Shown here: piece after piece, positions 13,052 to 13,453 of the stretch
Numbering within the stretch: position 1 is the stretch's first letter
Layout: each line of letters starts with the position of its first letter
Notes under the pieces: model-generated
Seen by the model: only the letters and a program-made list of their open reading frames with translations
Database searches by the model: none
Told to the model about the DNA's origin: nothing
Made by a program: the position numbers and the translations under genes
Assembly (NCBI GenBank): GCA_965602945.1
Contig: CBFDBC010000087.1
Span: 1-13,453, forward strand
Reading direction: 5' to 3'
Source of the DNA: JAUXEH01 sp965602945
GTDB taxonomy: Bacteria > Acidobacteriota > Aminicenantia > Aminicenantales > Aminicenantaceae
DNA: 13,453 nt

Positions 13052-13069
13052 CGGATTTATTCCGGATTT
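13052..13069 (+). repeat. Short direct repeat CGGATTT x2
   Basis: CGGATTT occurs at 13052-13058 and again at 13063-13069, an 11-bp period or about one helical turn. It lies 65-80 bp upstream of the -35 box at 13134, a spacing compatible with a regulator site. It is only two 7-bp copies and could be chance. Confidence 0.4.
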
Positions 13070-13105
13070 GGCGTGATTTTCAGGCTAAAAAATGCCGCTT
13101 TTTTT
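13070..13105 (+). terminator. Weak intrinsic-terminator-like structure
   Basis: GGC 13070-13072 can pair with GCC 13094-13096, and ATTTT 13076-13080 with AAAAT 13089-13093. This leaves a 3-nt bulge and an 8-nt loop, and seven T (13099-13105) follow after two bases. The stem is short and weak, but its place between the antiporter gene and the next promoter fits an end for the plus-strand operon. Confidence 0.35.
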
Positions 13106-13133
13106 GTGAACTCCGCGTCCCCGTAAAAACTTT

Positions 13134-13161
13134 TTGACTTAGCCCTGCAATCTGGTATGAT
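13134..13161 (+). promoter_or_regulatory. Strong sigma-70-like promoter, extended -10
   Basis: TTGACT (13134-13139), 16 bp, then TATGAT (13156-13161), each five of six to consensus, with TGG directly before the -10 giving an extended -10. The start would be near 13168, leaving a leader of about 43 nt. That leader carries GGGGAGGA (13199-13206), 4 nt before ATG 13211. It drives the dehydrogenase-like gene that runs off the window. Confidence 0.75.
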
Positions 13162-13210
13162 GACTCCTTATTCTGGCGGTCCGGACGGTTTTCGGGCCGG
13201 GGAGGACACC

Positions 13211-13453
13211 ATGAATATCGGCGTGATAAACGAGAGCGGTAAGATCGAGAATCGTGCCGGTCTTTCCCCCAGCGGTGTTTCGTTTCTGGTTGAAAAAGGA
13301 CACGAAGTCTATCTACAGGCAGGATCCGGGCTGCGCTCCGGGTATTCCAACGAGGATTTCATCGCCCTCGGCGCCCAGGTGGTCTTCACCAAAGAGGAAG
13401 TATTCGGGCGCTCAGACATCGTGCTGAATATCTCCCCCTTGAACGAGGAGGAA
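13211..13453 (+). CDS. Alanine dehydrogenase/transhydrogenase-like protein, N-terminal fragment
   Basis: The first 81 codons of a gene continuing past the right edge. The peptide starts Met-Asn-Ile-Gly-Val-Ile-Asn-Glu, then Glu-Asn-Arg-Ala-Gly-Leu-Ser-Pro-Ser-Gly-Val, then Gly-His-Glu-Val-Tyr-Leu-Gln-Ala-Gly-Ser-Gly, and later Gly-Ala-Gln-Val-Val...Ser-Asp-Ile-Val-Leu. This is the N-terminal domain of the alanine dehydrogenase/pyridine nucleotide transhydrogenase family. The Arg of Glu-Asn-Arg, which binds pyruvate in alanine dehydrogenase, is present (Arg15). The family's Lys in Val-Leu-Lys-Val-Lys-Glu-Pro appears as Val-Leu-Asn-Ile-Ser-Pro, so the catalytic Lys may be missing and the reaction may differ. 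The ribosome-binding site and promoter are strong. The NAD-binding half is outside the window, so substrate and cofactor are open. Confidence 0.82.
   Translation, partial: MNIGVINESGKIENRAGLSPSGVSFLVEKGHEVYLQAGSGLRSGYSNEDFIALGAQVVFTKEEVFGRSDIVLNISPLNEEE

Noticed and set aside
1..13453. CRISPR arrays, insertion sequences, tRNA or rRNA genes
   Set aside because: I saw no regularly spaced repeats, transposase genes with terminal repeats, or tRNA-like cloverleaf sequences in reading through both strands.

Overview
The window is GC-rich bacterial chromosomal DNA, densely packed with genes on both strands. Ribosome-binding sites are clear and the best promoter candidates resemble sigma-70 sites. 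A tungsten/molybdenum aldehyde:ferredoxin oxidoreductase (AOR) homologue beside sugar-catabolic genes suggests an anaerobic or facultatively anaerobic heterotroph, probably from a little-cultured lineage. The sequence alone does not let me name a phylum. I see no phage, transposon, CRISPR, tRNA or rRNA.

Layout. (1) Positions 1-2537, plus strand: the 3' end of a rhamnulokinase-like sugar kinase, a complete L-rhamnose isomerase (rhaA), and a URO-D-superfamily protein that is not a heme-pathway HemE. (2) Positions 2539-9464, minus strand, apparently one operon transcribed right to left: a galactokinase-like GHMP kinase, elongation factor P, a secreted DUF2961/GH172-type protein, an AOR-family oxidoreductase, and a protein with two tandem class II aldolase domains. 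Junctions in this operon are 9 bp, a 4-bp overlap, 13 bp and a 4-bp overlap. The operon ends one base from the stop of the convergent rha operon. (3) Positions 9465-9556: a 92-bp divergent promoter region with two good sigma-70-like promoters back to back. (4) Positions 9557-13004, plus strand: a metallo-beta-lactamase-fold hydrolase, a lipoprotein-like amidohydrolase (overlapping by 4 bp) and a Na+/Ca2+-exchanger-family antiporter. (5) Positions 13005-13210: a 206-bp intergenic stretch with an 11-bp perfect inverted repeat at the antiporter stop codon, a short direct repeat, a weak terminator-like structure and a strong promoter. (6) Positions 13211-13453: the start of an alanine dehydrogenase/transhydrogenase-like gene that runs off the window.

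How the genes may work together. The two convergent blocks could form a complete L-rhamnose route: isomerase, kinase, aldolase giving dihydroxyacetone phosphate plus lactaldehyde, and then lactaldehyde oxidation to lactate by the AOR-family enzyme instead of the usual NAD-linked dehydrogenase. The exported GH172-type protein would supply sugars and the GHMP kinase would phosphorylate another released sugar. This is inference from families and context. The oddest features are elongation factor P inside a sugar operon, the aldolase with a degenerate second domain, and the URO-D protein tied to rhaA.
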